From positions 1 through 57,247 of the forward strand of contig SSEV01000016.1 of NCBI GenBank assembly GCA_008015095.1: a stretch of DNA of 57,247 bases. The letters are read 5' to 3'. Positions 30,941-40,568 of this stretch are shown here, piece by piece. The notes under the pieces are model-generated. The model was not told the origin of the DNA, made no database searches, and was given only the letters and a program-made list of their open reading frames with translations. The translations under genes were made by a program, and so were the position numbers. The stretch comes from Lysobacteraceae bacterium (lineage in GTDB: Bacteria; Pseudomonadota; Gammaproteobacteria; Xanthomonadales; Xanthomonadaceae). Position 1 is the stretch's first letter; every line of letters begins with the position of its first letter.

Positions 30941-32098
30941 TCATCCGGTCCGATAGCGCGAGCGGTAGCAGAACACTTCAGGCAACGCCAGCATGGCTTC
31001 GAACCAGTCGCGATCCATCTTGCGTTCGATCGGCAGCCGGCGCATCTCGAAACGGGTATCGGCCGCCAGGGCTTCCGGCGCCGCGATATAGCTGCAGGCC
31101 ATGCGATAACCGGCCTCGCGCACCGCAGCGATTTCACGCCCGTTGTAGGCGTCCGGGCCACCGACCGGATAGGACATCACCTGCACGCGGTCGCCCAGCG
31201 CCTGTTCGAGCACGCGCTTCGACCCGAAAATCTCCTCCCGCATCAGCGCTTCAGGCAGCTTGGCCAGCATTCTGTGCTCGGCGCCGTGGGTGCCGATCTC
31301 CATGCCGCCACGATGCATTTCGCGCAAATGGTTCCAGGTCATCGGCTGGCAGTCGGGATGCCCCGCGGAGGAAGGCAGTCCCCATTCGGTCTCCAGCCGC
31401 GCAATCAGCGCCTGTTGCGCCAAGGCATCGAGCGTCTTGATGCGGTCCAGCAGCATCGAAGCGAGCGAACGGCGCTCATCGAGGCCTTCAGGCAATGCCC
31501 AATCGATGCCGAGTTCGGGCACCTGAAGGCGCTGACTCGCCGTGACGCAGAGCATATAGACCAGCCAGTCGTAGGCGTAGGGACGGCCGCTTTCGATATG
31601 CCCGGTGGACACGAAGAACATCGCCGACATGCCCAGATCGTGCAGGATCGGATAGGCGATGCGGTAATTGTCGTCGTAGCCATCGTCGAAGGTGATCAGC
31701 ACCGCGCCGCGCGGAATCGGACGGCCACGTTCGAGCGCGTCGGCGACCTCATCGAAACGCATCGGAGCGAATTTGCGTTTGACCGTCTGCAATTGCTCGC
31801 GAAACGCCTCGGCGGACGCGCTGATCAATTCGAGATCGAAACGGAAATCCGAGGGTTCGGCCGATGGGAGCACCCGGTGATAGGCCAGAACGCGCACATC
31901 GCGCCGATAGAGGCCGCGCGCGAGCCGGATCAGGGGCAACAACCCGGCGCTGCGGCAGGCGCGAGCCAGACGCGGCCTGCGCCCGGGGGAATGCGCATCC
32001 GCATGCCTCCCGTGAAAGGGCGTCCGTCCCGCACCACCGATGTCGTGATCCGCCCCTGTCACTGCCTCAGGCCCCCCTGGGTTTGTTGATAGCGACAC
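30941..32098 (-). CDS. Polysaccharide deacetylase (NodB-like)
   Basis: VLITFDDGYDDNY, MEIGTHGAEHRML, VMSYPVGG. Confidence 0.88.
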   Translation of the reverse strand: MSLSTNPGGPEAVTGADHDIGGAGRTPFHGRHADAHSPGRRPRLARACRSAGLLPLIRLARGLYRRDVRVLAYHRVLPSAEPSDFRFDLELISASAEAFREQLQTVKRKFAPMRFDEVADALERGRPIPRGAVLITFDDGYDDNYRIAYPILHDLGMSAMFFVSTGHIESGRPYAYDWLVYMLCVTASQRLQVPELGIDWALPEGLDERRSLASMLLDRIKTLDALAQQALIARLETEWGLPSSAGHPDCQPMTWNHLREMHRGGMEIGTHGAEHRMLAKLPEALMREEIFGSKRVLEQALGDRVQVMSYPVGGPDAYNGREIAAVREAGYRMACSYIAAPEALAADTRFEMRRLPIERKMDRDWFEAMLALPEVFCYRSRYRTG

Positions 32099-32125
32099 TA
32101 AACCAGTCCCTCCCGGACTTATGTT

Positions 32126-32243
32126 CAGTGGTCGCGAACCCGAAGTGAATTCGTGCTCGCTCCCGCCGAATCAATTACTTGCGCAATTGATTCGCACCGG
32201 CATATCCCTACGCCGCGGCAACGCTGCTTTTTCAGCGCTGCCT
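32126..32243. repeat. Dispersed repeat family B, copy 1
   Basis: gccgaatcaattacttgcgcaattgattcgc...ggcatatccctacgccgcggcaacgctg matches 49170-49291; 10-bp palindrome arms cgaatcaatt/aattgattcg. Confidence 0.7.
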
Positions 32244-32348
32244 CAAACGCGATTTCCGGCCCGGCCCGGCCGAGGCCGCCAAGACTTGCGTCTGGAGGCC
32301 AAAAACTGCTCCACTTCGAGATTCGCACACGCATTTCGACACAAGGAT

Positions 32349-33155
32349 ATGGCCGAGGACACCGATTTCGCAGCGCTGTATCGCGAGCTCGGGATCGATG
32401 CGAGCTGCACCCTGACCGAGCTTCGCCACGCTTACCGACGGCGTGTGGCGAAACTGCATCCGGACCAGGGCGGGGATGCAGAGGATACCGGACGATTGCA
32501 ACGATTGAACCGTTTGCAGGCGGCGGCGATCGATTTCCATCGCCGCTATGGGCGTCTTCCGGGCAGCGCGCCCGGGACGGTCATCCGCACGACCCTGTCT
32601 TCGACGACTGCGCCCCCCCCTCCTGGCGCCCTGACTGGCGCCGCGCCCCGGTCTGCGGAGCGCTCCCCGGCCAATGCGATCGATCATGCCGAGGCGCGAG
32701 CCAGGGGACGATTCGACGATCCATCCGAGCATCTCTCGGTTCGTCGATCCGCGCCTTCTGCGCACACGGCCCCCACGGAGCCGGTCGAATTTGGCAGAAT
32801 GCCGCGCTATTTCGTCGCGGTGGCGTTGATCGCGATGTTCGTGCTCGCATGGCGCGCCGCGGGTTTCGGCCAGACGGTCGTCGGCGAAGCGCCAAGCACC
32901 GGGATGGAGCCTTCCCTGCCACCGCAGACCGCCAAGGTCATCGCCACGGGGATGGGGAAGCAGGCGGTGCTGGATATTCAGGGGGAACCGTTGGAGATGG
33001 AAGCCTTGCGCTGGAACTACGGCCCGTCGTGGGTGGAATTTCGCTGCGACAAGGTCGTGGACTGGTACAGCTCGCCGCTGCAGCCGCTGGCGGTCGCATT
33101 CGAAAGAGGAGCGGCGGCCGGCACGGTCGCGCCCCACGATGCGCCCTGCCAATGA
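32349..33155 (+). CDS. J-domain protein with one predicted TM segment
   Basis: YRELGIDASCTLTELRHAYRRRVAKLHPDQGGD (HPD motif); TM YFVAVALIAMFVLAWRAAGF. Confidence 0.8.
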   Translation: MAEDTDFAALYRELGIDASCTLTELRHAYRRRVAKLHPDQGGDAEDTGRLQRLNRLQAAAIDFHRRYGRLPGSAPGTVIRTTLSSTTAPPPPGALTGAAPRSAERSPANAIDHAEARARGRFDDPSEHLSVRRSAPSAHTAPTEPVEFGRMPRYFVAVALIAMFVLAWRAAGFGQTVVGEAPSTGMEPSLPPQTAKVIATGMGKQAVLDIQGEPLEMEALRWNYGPSWVEFRCDKVVDWYSSPLQPLAVAFERGAAAGTVAPHDAPCQ

Positions 33156-33177
33156 ACGCAGGCGGACGGAGCGGACC

Positions 33178-33792
33178 ATGCCTCTGAACAGAACCATCGC
33201 CTTGCTGCGCAAGGCACGGCGCAGACTGTGGATGAAATACGCGCTGCGCGGCGTGGGCGGCAGCGACAATTTCGAGCGGCTGGATCTGGCCTATACGGTC
33301 GAAGACCCCTGGAACATGGCATCGGATCTCGAACGCGCGCGCTTCGAAGCCACTAACCGCGTGATCGAACGGGCTTTCGGCAATGTCGGTTCGCTGCTCG
33401 AACTCGGCTGCGGCGAAGGTCATCAGACCGAATATTTCGCCAAGCTCAGCGATCGTCAATACGGCGTCGACGTCAGTGCGCAAGCCATCGACCGGGCGCG
33501 CAAGCGACTGCCGCAAGCCGAATTCGCCGCCACCGATGTTTTCGGTCAGCCCTGGGGCGATCAGGCCAAGCGCTTCGATCTGGTCACCGCCTGCGAAGTG
33601 CTCTATTACCTCAGCGAACCGGCCAAGACCATCGCGCAGATGCGTCATCTCGGCCGCAATGGGCTGATCACGTTCTTCGCGCCCGCCTGCGGCCGTATCG
33701 GGCCGCATCTTGACGCCATCCCTGGCGTGCGCCGCGACTGGATCTATCACGGCGGCACCGCTTGGCTGGTGGGATGGTGGCGCGATGAGTGA
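33178..33792 (+). CDS. SAM-dependent methyltransferase (NodS-like)
   Basis: SLLELGCGEGHQTEYFAKLSDRQYGVDVSAQAIDRAR. Confidence 0.85.
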   Translation: MPLNRTIALLRKARRRLWMKYALRGVGGSDNFERLDLAYTVEDPWNMASDLERARFEATNRVIERAFGNVGSLLELGCGEGHQTEYFAKLSDRQYGVDVSAQAIDRARKRLPQAEFAATDVFGQPWGDQAKRFDLVTACEVLYYLSEPAKTIAQMRHLGRNGLITFFAPACGRIGPHLDAIPGVRRDWIYHGGTAWLVGWWRDE

Positions 33793-34981
33793 GCCGGCGG
33801 CGTCGCCACTCTCAGGCTGCGGCGTCGTCTATTTCGGCAACGACTGGCATGCGGAGAATCGCACCAGCAGCCATCACGTCGCGGTGCGTTTGGCGCGCAC
33901 GTTGCCGGTGCTGTACGTGGACTCGCCCGGCATGCGCGCGCCTAACGCATCCGGTCGCGACATCAAACGCGCGGTGCGCAAGCTGCTGGCGGCGCTGAAA
34001 CCACCTCAGCGCTTGGCAGACCAACTCTGGCACTGCACGGTGCCGCAGTTGCCGTTCCGCCGGCTGCCCGGCGTCGAGGCCTTCAATCGGGTGTTCGGCC
34101 GCTGGGCGGTGCGCCGCGCATTGCGCCTGGCCGGCATCGGCAAGCGGATTTCCTGGTTCGTGGTGCCGCACCCGGGCTTTCTGGCCGGTCGGCTCGGCGA
34201 ATCCTTGTGCGTGTACTACTGCATCGACGATTACGCCGCGCACCCTGGCGTCGACGCCGAACGCATCGCGCGCAGCGATCTGGAACTGAGCCAGCGCGCG
34301 GATCTGCTGTTCGTCGCGCCGCCGGCGCTGGTCGAAGCCAAACGCGCGCTCAATCCCCGTACGATATTCTCGCCGCACGGCGTCGACGCCGATCTGTTCG
34401 GCAAGGCCCAGGATCCTGCTACGGCAATCCCGGACTCGGCGCGCGCGCTGCCCGGCCCGGTCATCGGCTACATCGGCTCGATCCACGAATGGATCGACGT
34501 GCCGCTGATCGAATGGCTCGCCGCGCAGCGGCCGCAATGGAGTTTCCTGTTGGTCGGGCATGCCCATGTCGCGGTGGAGGGTCTGCGCGCACTGCCCAAC
34601 GTGCATCTGGTCGGGCCACAGCCCTATGCCTCGCTACCGCAGTGGGCCAAGGCCTTCGACGCCACGATCATTCCGTACCGGCTCAATCGTCAGGTTGCGA
34701 ACGCGAATCCGCTGAAACTGCGTGAATATCTCGCCGCAGGCAAACCGGTGGTGAGCGTTCGCAATCCGGAAATCGAGAAGTTCGCCGCCTGGGTCCGCAT
34801 CGCCGACGATCGCGAGCAATTCCTCGCCGGTCTGGACGCAGCGGTCGTCGACAACGCGCCGGACGCCATCGCGCAACGCATCGCCGCCGTCGCCGACCAG
34901 ACTTGGGACGCCCGGGCCGAAGCCGTGCTCGCGCAGGTGGCCGGATATCTTTCATCGCATTCGCATCAGGCGTCTCCATGA
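33785..34981 (+). CDS. Glycosyltransferase
   Basis: VVYFGNDWHAENRTSSHHVAVRLA, CIDDYAAHPGVDAERIARSDLELSQRADLLFV, LREYLAAGKPVVS. Confidence 0.85.
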   Translation: MSEPAASPLSGCGVVYFGNDWHAENRTSSHHVAVRLARTLPVLYVDSPGMRAPNASGRDIKRAVRKLLAALKPPQRLADQLWHCTVPQLPFRRLPGVEAFNRVFGRWAVRRALRLAGIGKRISWFVVPHPGFLAGRLGESLCVYYCIDDYAAHPGVDAERIARSDLELSQRADLLFVAPPALVEAKRALNPRTIFSPHGVDADLFGKAQDPATAIPDSARALPGPVIGYIGSIHEWIDVPLIEWLAAQRPQWSFLLVGHAHVAVEGLRALPNVHLVGPQPYASLPQWAKAFDATIIPYRLNRQVANANPLKLREYLAAGKPVVSVRNPEIEKFAAWVRIADDREQFLAGLDAAVVDNAPDAIAQRIAAVADQTWDARAEAVLAQVAGYLSSHSHQASP

Positions 34982-37047
34982 CTTCTCCCGCTTCCACCAA
35001 ACTGCGCGTCGCCGTGGTCGGCGCCGGCTATGTCGCCACGCATCATCTCTCTGCGCTGTCGCGTCTGGATTTCGTCGAGATCGTCGGCCTGTGCGACAGC
35101 AACCCGCAAGCCGCGCAAGCGCTCGCACAGCGTTTCAGCATTGGCGCCGTCGGCGCCCGGCTGGCCGATCTGGCCCAAACGCGGCCGGACATGGTCTACG
35201 TGCTGACTCCGCCCGCATCGCACGCCGCATTGGCGATCGAAGCGATGGAGATGGGGTGCCATGTCCTGGTCGAGAAGCCGATCGCCGACAGCGTCGCCGA
35301 GTGCGAGGCGATGCTGGCCAAGGCCAAAGCGACCGGCCGACGCCTGGGCGTCAATCATTCCGACCTCTTCGACCCGGTGGTGATGCGCGCGCTCGACGCC
35401 GTGCGTTCGGGTCGGATCGGCGAGGTGCGTTCGGTGGACATCGTGCGCAACTCGGAGTATCCGCCCTATGCCGGCGGACCGCTGCCGGGCATGGTCGCGC
35501 AGGGGTCGTACCCGTTCCGCGATCTCGGGGTGCACGGTCTGTACACCATCGAAGCTTTCCTCGGCACGATCGGCCGCGTCGACGTGCAATATCAATCGAG
35601 CGGCAACGACCCGAACCTGGCCTTCGACGAATGGCAGGCGCAGGCGCATGGCGAGCGCGGCATCGGCCGCCTGTTGCTGTCGTGGAACGCGCGTCCGATG
35701 GAGAACCGCCTGATCGTGCGCGGCACCCGCGGCATCATCGAAGCGGATCGCTTCACCCAGATCTGCCGGATCCATCGCGTGCTCCCTGGACCGAAGTTCA
35801 TCGGCATCCTGCTCAACACATTCTTCAGCGCGGCCAAGGACGTCTTCCGCATTCCGCTCAACGTGCTGCGCTTCGCCACCGGGCGCCTGAAGCCGTCGCC
35901 CGGCATCCAGCTCGGCGCCGAAGCTTTCGCGCGCGCAGTGCGCGCCGGCGAGGAGCCGCCATTCGGCGCCGAAGACGGCTTGCGCATCGCGCGCATGCTC
36001 GACCCGCTGTGCGCCGCACCCGATCGCGAGCGCACGCAGGAACTGGCCGCGCGCTATGCGGCGCTTCCGCCAGCCGATGCATTGGTCACTGGCGCGGCGG
36101 GTTTCCTCGGCCGCGCGTTGGTGTCGGCACTGCGCGCACGCGGACTGACCGTCCGCGTGCTGGTGCGCCGACCGGTAAAGGCCTATCGCGAAGATCCCGA
36201 CATCCAATGCGTCATCGGCGACCTGGGCGATCCGCAGATCGTCGACCACGCCGTGGCCGGCGCGGGCACGGTGTATCACGTCGGCGCGGCGATGCGCGGC
36301 GGACCGCGCGATTTCGAGGCCGGCACGACCTGGGGCACGCGCAACGTGATCGCCGCCTGTCGTCGTCACGGATCGCGGCGTCTGGTCTACGTCAGTTCGA
36401 TGAGCGTCTACGACCATGCCGGTCGCGGCAAACACGAAGTGCTGACCGAAAATTACCGCTTCGAGCCGTATCCGCAATGGCGCGGCGCTTACACCCAGAC
36501 CAAACTCACCGCGGAGCAAGAGGTCTCGGCCGCGATCGCCAAAGGCCTGCCCGCAGTGATCCTGCGCCCGGGACAGATCTTCGGGCCAGGGGCCGAACAG
36601 GTCACGCCGAACGGCACCATCGCGCTCGCCGGCCGCTGGCTGGCCATCGGCGATGGCCGCCAGCCGCTGCCGCTGATCTACCGCGACGATGTCGTCGACG
36701 CGCTGATCCTGGCTTCGGAATCGCCCGATGCGGTCGGCGGGATCTTCAACGTCGTCGATACCGACAGCGTCAGCCGCGACGAATATCTGCGCCGATGCAA
36801 GCGCAGGCTCGGCACGGATCTGCGTCTGTTGCGCGTGCCAGGCTGGATCTTCATGGGTCTCGCGCTGGGCGTGGAAGTGCTCGGCAAATTGCTCAAGCGC
36901 GACGTGCCGCTGACGCGCTACCGGGTGCGTTCACTGCGACCGTTGAGCAATTTCGATACCAGCGCCGCGCGTCAGCGCCTGGGATGGACGCCACGCATCG
37001 GCGTGCGCGCAGGGCTGGATCGCACCTTCGGCGCGAATGAAGGCTGA
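34978..37047 (+). CDS. Gfo/Idh/MocA oxidoreductase fused to NAD-dependent epimerase/dehydratase
   Basis: N-terminal RVAVVGAGYVATHHLSAL and VLVEKPIADS; C-terminal ALVTGAAGFLGRALVSAL, VYVSSMSVYD, YTQTKLTAE; one continuous frame. Confidence 0.9.
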   Translation: MTSPASTKLRVAVVGAGYVATHHLSALSRLDFVEIVGLCDSNPQAAQALAQRFSIGAVGARLADLAQTRPDMVYVLTPPASHAALAIEAMEMGCHVLVEKPIADSVAECEAMLAKAKATGRRLGVNHSDLFDPVVMRALDAVRSGRIGEVRSVDIVRNSEYPPYAGGPLPGMVAQGSYPFRDLGVHGLYTIEAFLGTIGRVDVQYQSSGNDPNLAFDEWQAQAHGERGIGRLLLSWNARPMENRLIVRGTRGIIEADRFTQICRIHRVLPGPKFIGILLNTFFSAAKDVFRIPLNVLRFATGRLKPSPGIQLGAEAFARAVRAGEEPPFGAEDGLRIARMLDPLCAAPDRERTQELAARYAALPPADALVTGAAGFLGRALVSALRARGLTVRVLVRRPVKAYREDPDIQCVIGDLGDPQIVDHAVAGAGTVYHVGAAMRGGPRDFEAGTTWGTRNVIAACRRHGSRRLVYVSSMSVYDHAGRGKHEVLTENYRFEPYPQWRGAYTQTKLTAEQEVSAAIAKGLPAVILRPGQIFGPGAEQVTPNGTIALAGRWLAIGDGRQPLPLIYRDDVVDALILASESPDAVGGIFNVVDTDSVSRDEYLRRCKRRLGTDLRLLRVPGWIFMGLALGVEVLGKLLKRDVPLTRYRVRSLRPLSNFDTSAARQRLGWTPRIGVRAGLDRTFGANEG

Positions 37048-37142
37048 GCGTCGACCAAGATTCTGCTTCGCTCGTTCGACTTCGCCAATCTCGCTGCGGA
37101 TTGCTACGAACCCATGGCGTTCGGGTATCGCGCGCCTCTCGA

Positions 37143-37990
37143 TCAAGGCTTGCGCGCGAGCACTCTTTGCCAAGGGCTGGCGATTGCAGCCAGCGGCGCG
37201 GCCCAGGCGAGGCGCCCATAGCGTGGATGCAGGCGCAGGCGCTCGCGCACCATCGATTCGACCTGGCAACCGGCGAACATGCGTTTCAACGCAGCGGTGG
37301 AACTGGACCAGGGATACCCCTGCTTGCGCCGCCAGTCGCCGAGCCAGCGCCGCGAATGATATTCGCGCATGCGCAACGGATTGGGTGTGGCCAGATAGAC
37401 ATGGCCTCCGCTGCGGGTGACCCGCAAGAGTTCGGCGACGAACGCGCGGCGCGCCGCATCGGTACTGATGAATTCGAGCACAGACACGCAAGTGACCAGA
37501 TCGAAATGGCCATCCGGGAAAGGCAGTCTTTGCCCCGCGGGCACATGCTCGAAACGCGCGCGTTCCGGCATAAGACCATAACCGAGGGAGCGAATCCGAC
37601 CCGCCTCAACCGCTTCGGCGCTGGCGTCGATTCCCACCACCTCATCGGGAGCGAGGCCCGACAGGGCCAGGGCCACGGTCGTGCCGCCGGTGCCGCAGCC
37701 TGCATCGAGAATTCGGGTTGCCGCGCCCAGGCGTCGCACTAGCGGGGCGCACAGGCTGGTCGCATGCATTTCGACCCGGGTCAGCTCACGCTGCAGGAAA
37801 CGTTCGGACACGCCCTGCGACAGGGCTGCGTCATATTCGCCCGTACCGTCGGAATCATGAATATCGCGCGACGCAGCGCCGCGCAGCACCGATTCGACGA
37901 ATTGCGACCGAAAAGGCTCGCGCATCGTCGGTCCCTCTGAAGACATCGCACTCTCCATCCCGCTCGCTGCCGCCACGGCTTCGCTCATGA
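37143..37990 (-). CDS. SAM-dependent methyltransferase
   Basis: ATRILDAGCGTGGTTVALALSGLAPDEVVGIDAS, FDLVTCVSVLEFI; upstream ATG alternatives up to 38060. Confidence 0.85.
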
Positions 37991-38126
37991 TCTTCCCTGT
38001 CCCGCATATCCCCAATGTCGCGGCCACGGACGGGCCGCCCCTATTGATTTCGACCGGCAACCTGTCTTCAACATCCTGCCCGTTCGCGGCGATTCTACTA
38101 TGCTGCGGCGCGACTACGAGGCGGCT

Positions 38127-39164
38127 CTACGGCGAGGCGGCGGCCTCGCGCCTTTTCCACCAGGCCCGGATCGCGCGCATCGCAGGACGTTCCACCGTCC
38201 AGGTCAGCAGCGTGGCCAGCCCCAGCGCCACGGCCAGCGCCACCAGCACCGCTCCCCAACTGTGCAGCCCCATGCGCTCCAGACGATTGATCAGCGCAAA
38301 ACCGATCGCCTGGTGCAGCAGGTACAGCGAATACGAAATCGCCCCGAAAAAGGCGAACACCGGCCGATCGAGCCAACGCAGCCAACCGGCGATGAAGATC
38401 GCGAAGATCGCACTGCAGATCAGCGCCACCAGCAGATAGATCGGTTGTTTGGCGATACCGATCGCGGCCAGGCTGAGCGCGATCATCGCCAGATTCAACG
38501 GCAACTCGCCTGGCCTGTCCTTGCGTGTGTAGATCCGATAGAACAGGATCCCAAGCGCGAAGAACGGGACATGCAACAGAATCAACAGCTCGCGTGCGGT
38601 ATACGAGAAATGGGCTTGGCGCTGCTCGGCTAGGCCATAGATCACCGCGAGCGCCAACCACGCGCCAATGATCCAATGAATCCGGCGCAACTGCCCGAAT
38701 ACGAACCACGCCAGCATCTGCGCATAGAAGAACAATTCGACTTCGAGCGTCCAGTACGACCCATCCAGAGATTCCGGCCCGAGCATTTGCTGGATCATGG
38801 TCAGATTCACCAGCAAATCCGACAACGGCAGCCGCTGTTGCGGCATGCCGATGGTATAGACCACCGTCGCCGTCAGCGCCAATGCGACCCAATACGCCGG
38901 AAACAACCGCGAGAAGCGCGACATCGCGAAATCCATCGCATTGCGGGTCCGCTCAAGGGTCATAAAGATCACGAAACCGCTGATCAGGAAGAACAGATGC
39001 ACCCCATAGTTCCCGGCCGGGAACCCGAACCCGAGCGGATTCCTGTGACCGATCTGCTGATCGTAGAAGGTCGTGTAATGAAACAACATGACGGCCAGCG
39101 CGGCCAAGCCGCGCAACGCATCCAATTCGATCACACGCTGATTTGCGCGCGCGGCCTGCTCCAC
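38127..39164 (-). CDS. Acyltransferase family 3 (OafA/YrhL-like)
   Basis: ELDALRGLAALAVMLFHYTTFY, FFLISGFVIFMTLERTRN, FSRLFPAYWVAL. Confidence 0.92.
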   Translation of the reverse strand: MEQAARANQRVIELDALRGLAALAVMLFHYTTFYDQQIGHRNPLGFGFPAGNYGVHLFFLISGFVIFMTLERTRNAMDFAMSRFSRLFPAYWVALALTATVVYTIGMPQQRLPLSDLLVNLTMIQQMLGPESLDGSYWTLEVELFFYAQMLAWFVFGQLRRIHWIIGAWLALAVIYGLAEQRQAHFSYTARELLILLHVPFFALGILFYRIYTRKDRPGELPLNLAMIALSLAAIGIAKQPIYLLVALICSAIFAIFIAGWLRWLDRPVFAFFGAISYSLYLLHQAIGFALINRLERMGLHSWGAVLVALAVALGLATLLTWTVERPAMRAIRAWWKRREAAASP

Positions 39165-39287
39165 ACCCGATCCCCTTGTCGTTCAACTTTATGATTTTGG
39201 GCTTATTATTACGCGTTTTACCGCGGACCGGGGCCAGCGGAGCCATTCCCTGCCTTTTTGAGACTCCACACGCAGAATCGGACCGAT

Positions 39288-40469
39288 ATGCGCATCCTGG
39301 TCGTAACCTCGCAATTTCCGATTGTCGGCGAACCCAATCGCGGCCGACCGATCCATCAGACCGTCCGCGAACTGTCGAAACTCGCCGATGTCCGCGTGCT
39401 CAGTCCCGTCGCCCAATATCCTAGCTGGGCGACTCCTCGCAGTTATCTGTTCCGTGCTGCGGACCCTGGTTTTTTGGTGCCCGGCTGCGATACGCGTTAC
39501 GTGACCTATCCCGCCCTGCCGATGATCAGTCGCCCGTTCAACGGCTGGCTGTGCGCCGGCGCCTTGCATGCGCCGCTGCGCGAATTCGCTCCGGATGTCG
39601 TGCTGTCCTACTGGCTTTACCCGGATGCGTTCGGCGCGATGCGATCAGCCGCGCGCGCGCGGCTGCCGCTGGTGGTGGGTGCGAGAGGCTCAGACCTGCG
39701 CGTGCGCGATGCAGTCAGCCGCCGCCTGACCCGTCCGGTCGTACAGAACGCGCAACGGGTGCTCGTCGTCAGCGAAGATCTCGGCCGGGTCGCAGTCGCG
39801 GCTTACGCCGCCGATGCCGCACGCATCCGAGTGATCTCGAATGGCTGCGACGCATCGATCTTCCATCCGCGCAATCGCGGCGATGCGCGTGATGCGCTGG
39901 GTATCGATACGAAAACCGAACTGGTGACCTACGTCGGTCGTCTGGTGCCCGAGAAAGGCCTGCGCGAACTGCTCGATGCGATGCGCATGTTGGCGGCTGA
40001 ACGCCCGGATCTTCAGATGGCGTTCGTCGGCGAAGGCCCCATGCGCGGCGAACTGGAAGCGCGCATCGCTGCCGATCCGGCGTTGCGCGTGCGCCTGGTC
40101 GGCGCGCAGGGGCCGATGCAGGTCGCCGAATGGATGGCGGCTTCCGATCTGGTGACGCTGCCCAGCTATTCGGAAGGGCATCCGAACGTGCTGGTCGAGG
40201 CACTGGCCTGCGGCCGACCGGTGGTGGCGACGCCAGTCGGCGGCATCCCCGAGGTGGTGGATGCCACGACCGGCGTCATGATCGCGGCCCGGGATCCGCA
40301 AGCGCTGGCGGCGGGCTTGCGTGAAGCGCTCTCCAGGCACTGGGATGCCGCCGCCTTAGCGCGGCGATTCTCGCGCGGCTGGGATCAGGTCGCACGCGAT
40401 ACGCTGCAGGCCTGCGAAGAGGCGCGCGCGGAGTTCGTTGGCGCTATCCGCAACGCGGAGGCCGCATGA
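39288..40469 (+). CDS. Family 4 glycosyltransferase
   Basis: MRILVVTSQFPIVGEPNRG, GRLVPEKGLRELLDAM, PSYSEGHPNVLVEALACGRPVVATPVGGIPE. Confidence 0.93.
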   Translation: MRILVVTSQFPIVGEPNRGRPIHQTVRELSKLADVRVLSPVAQYPSWATPRSYLFRAADPGFLVPGCDTRYVTYPALPMISRPFNGWLCAGALHAPLREFAPDVVLSYWLYPDAFGAMRSAARARLPLVVGARGSDLRVRDAVSRRLTRPVVQNAQRVLVVSEDLGRVAVAAYAADAARIRVISNGCDASIFHPRNRGDARDALGIDTKTELVTYVGRLVPEKGLRELLDAMRMLAAERPDLQMAFVGEGPMRGELEARIAADPALRVRLVGAQGPMQVAEWMAASDLVTLPSYSEGHPNVLVEALACGRPVVATPVGGIPEVVDATTGVMIAARDPQALAAGLREALSRHWDAAALARRFSRGWDQVARDTLQACEEARAEFVGAIRNAEAA

Positions 40470-40568
40470 ACTTGCCGCGCCCCCCGCAAGATTGGCAGCA
40501 TGACCGGGCTTTTTCCGTTGTGACGACCATCGGTCCCGGGGCGGGACCACGACAGGGGGCTTGATCAC

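Noticed and set aside
35091-37040. 649-aa shadow ORF on the + strand overlapping the fusion enzyme
   Set aside because: Arg/Ala-rich out-of-frame translation typical of high-GC DNA; the alternative frame has clear Rossmann domains
40532-40548. ggtccc-ggggc-gggacc palindrome upstream of the amidotransferase gene
   Set aside because: Only 6-bp arms in GC-rich DNA; could be chance, no independent support
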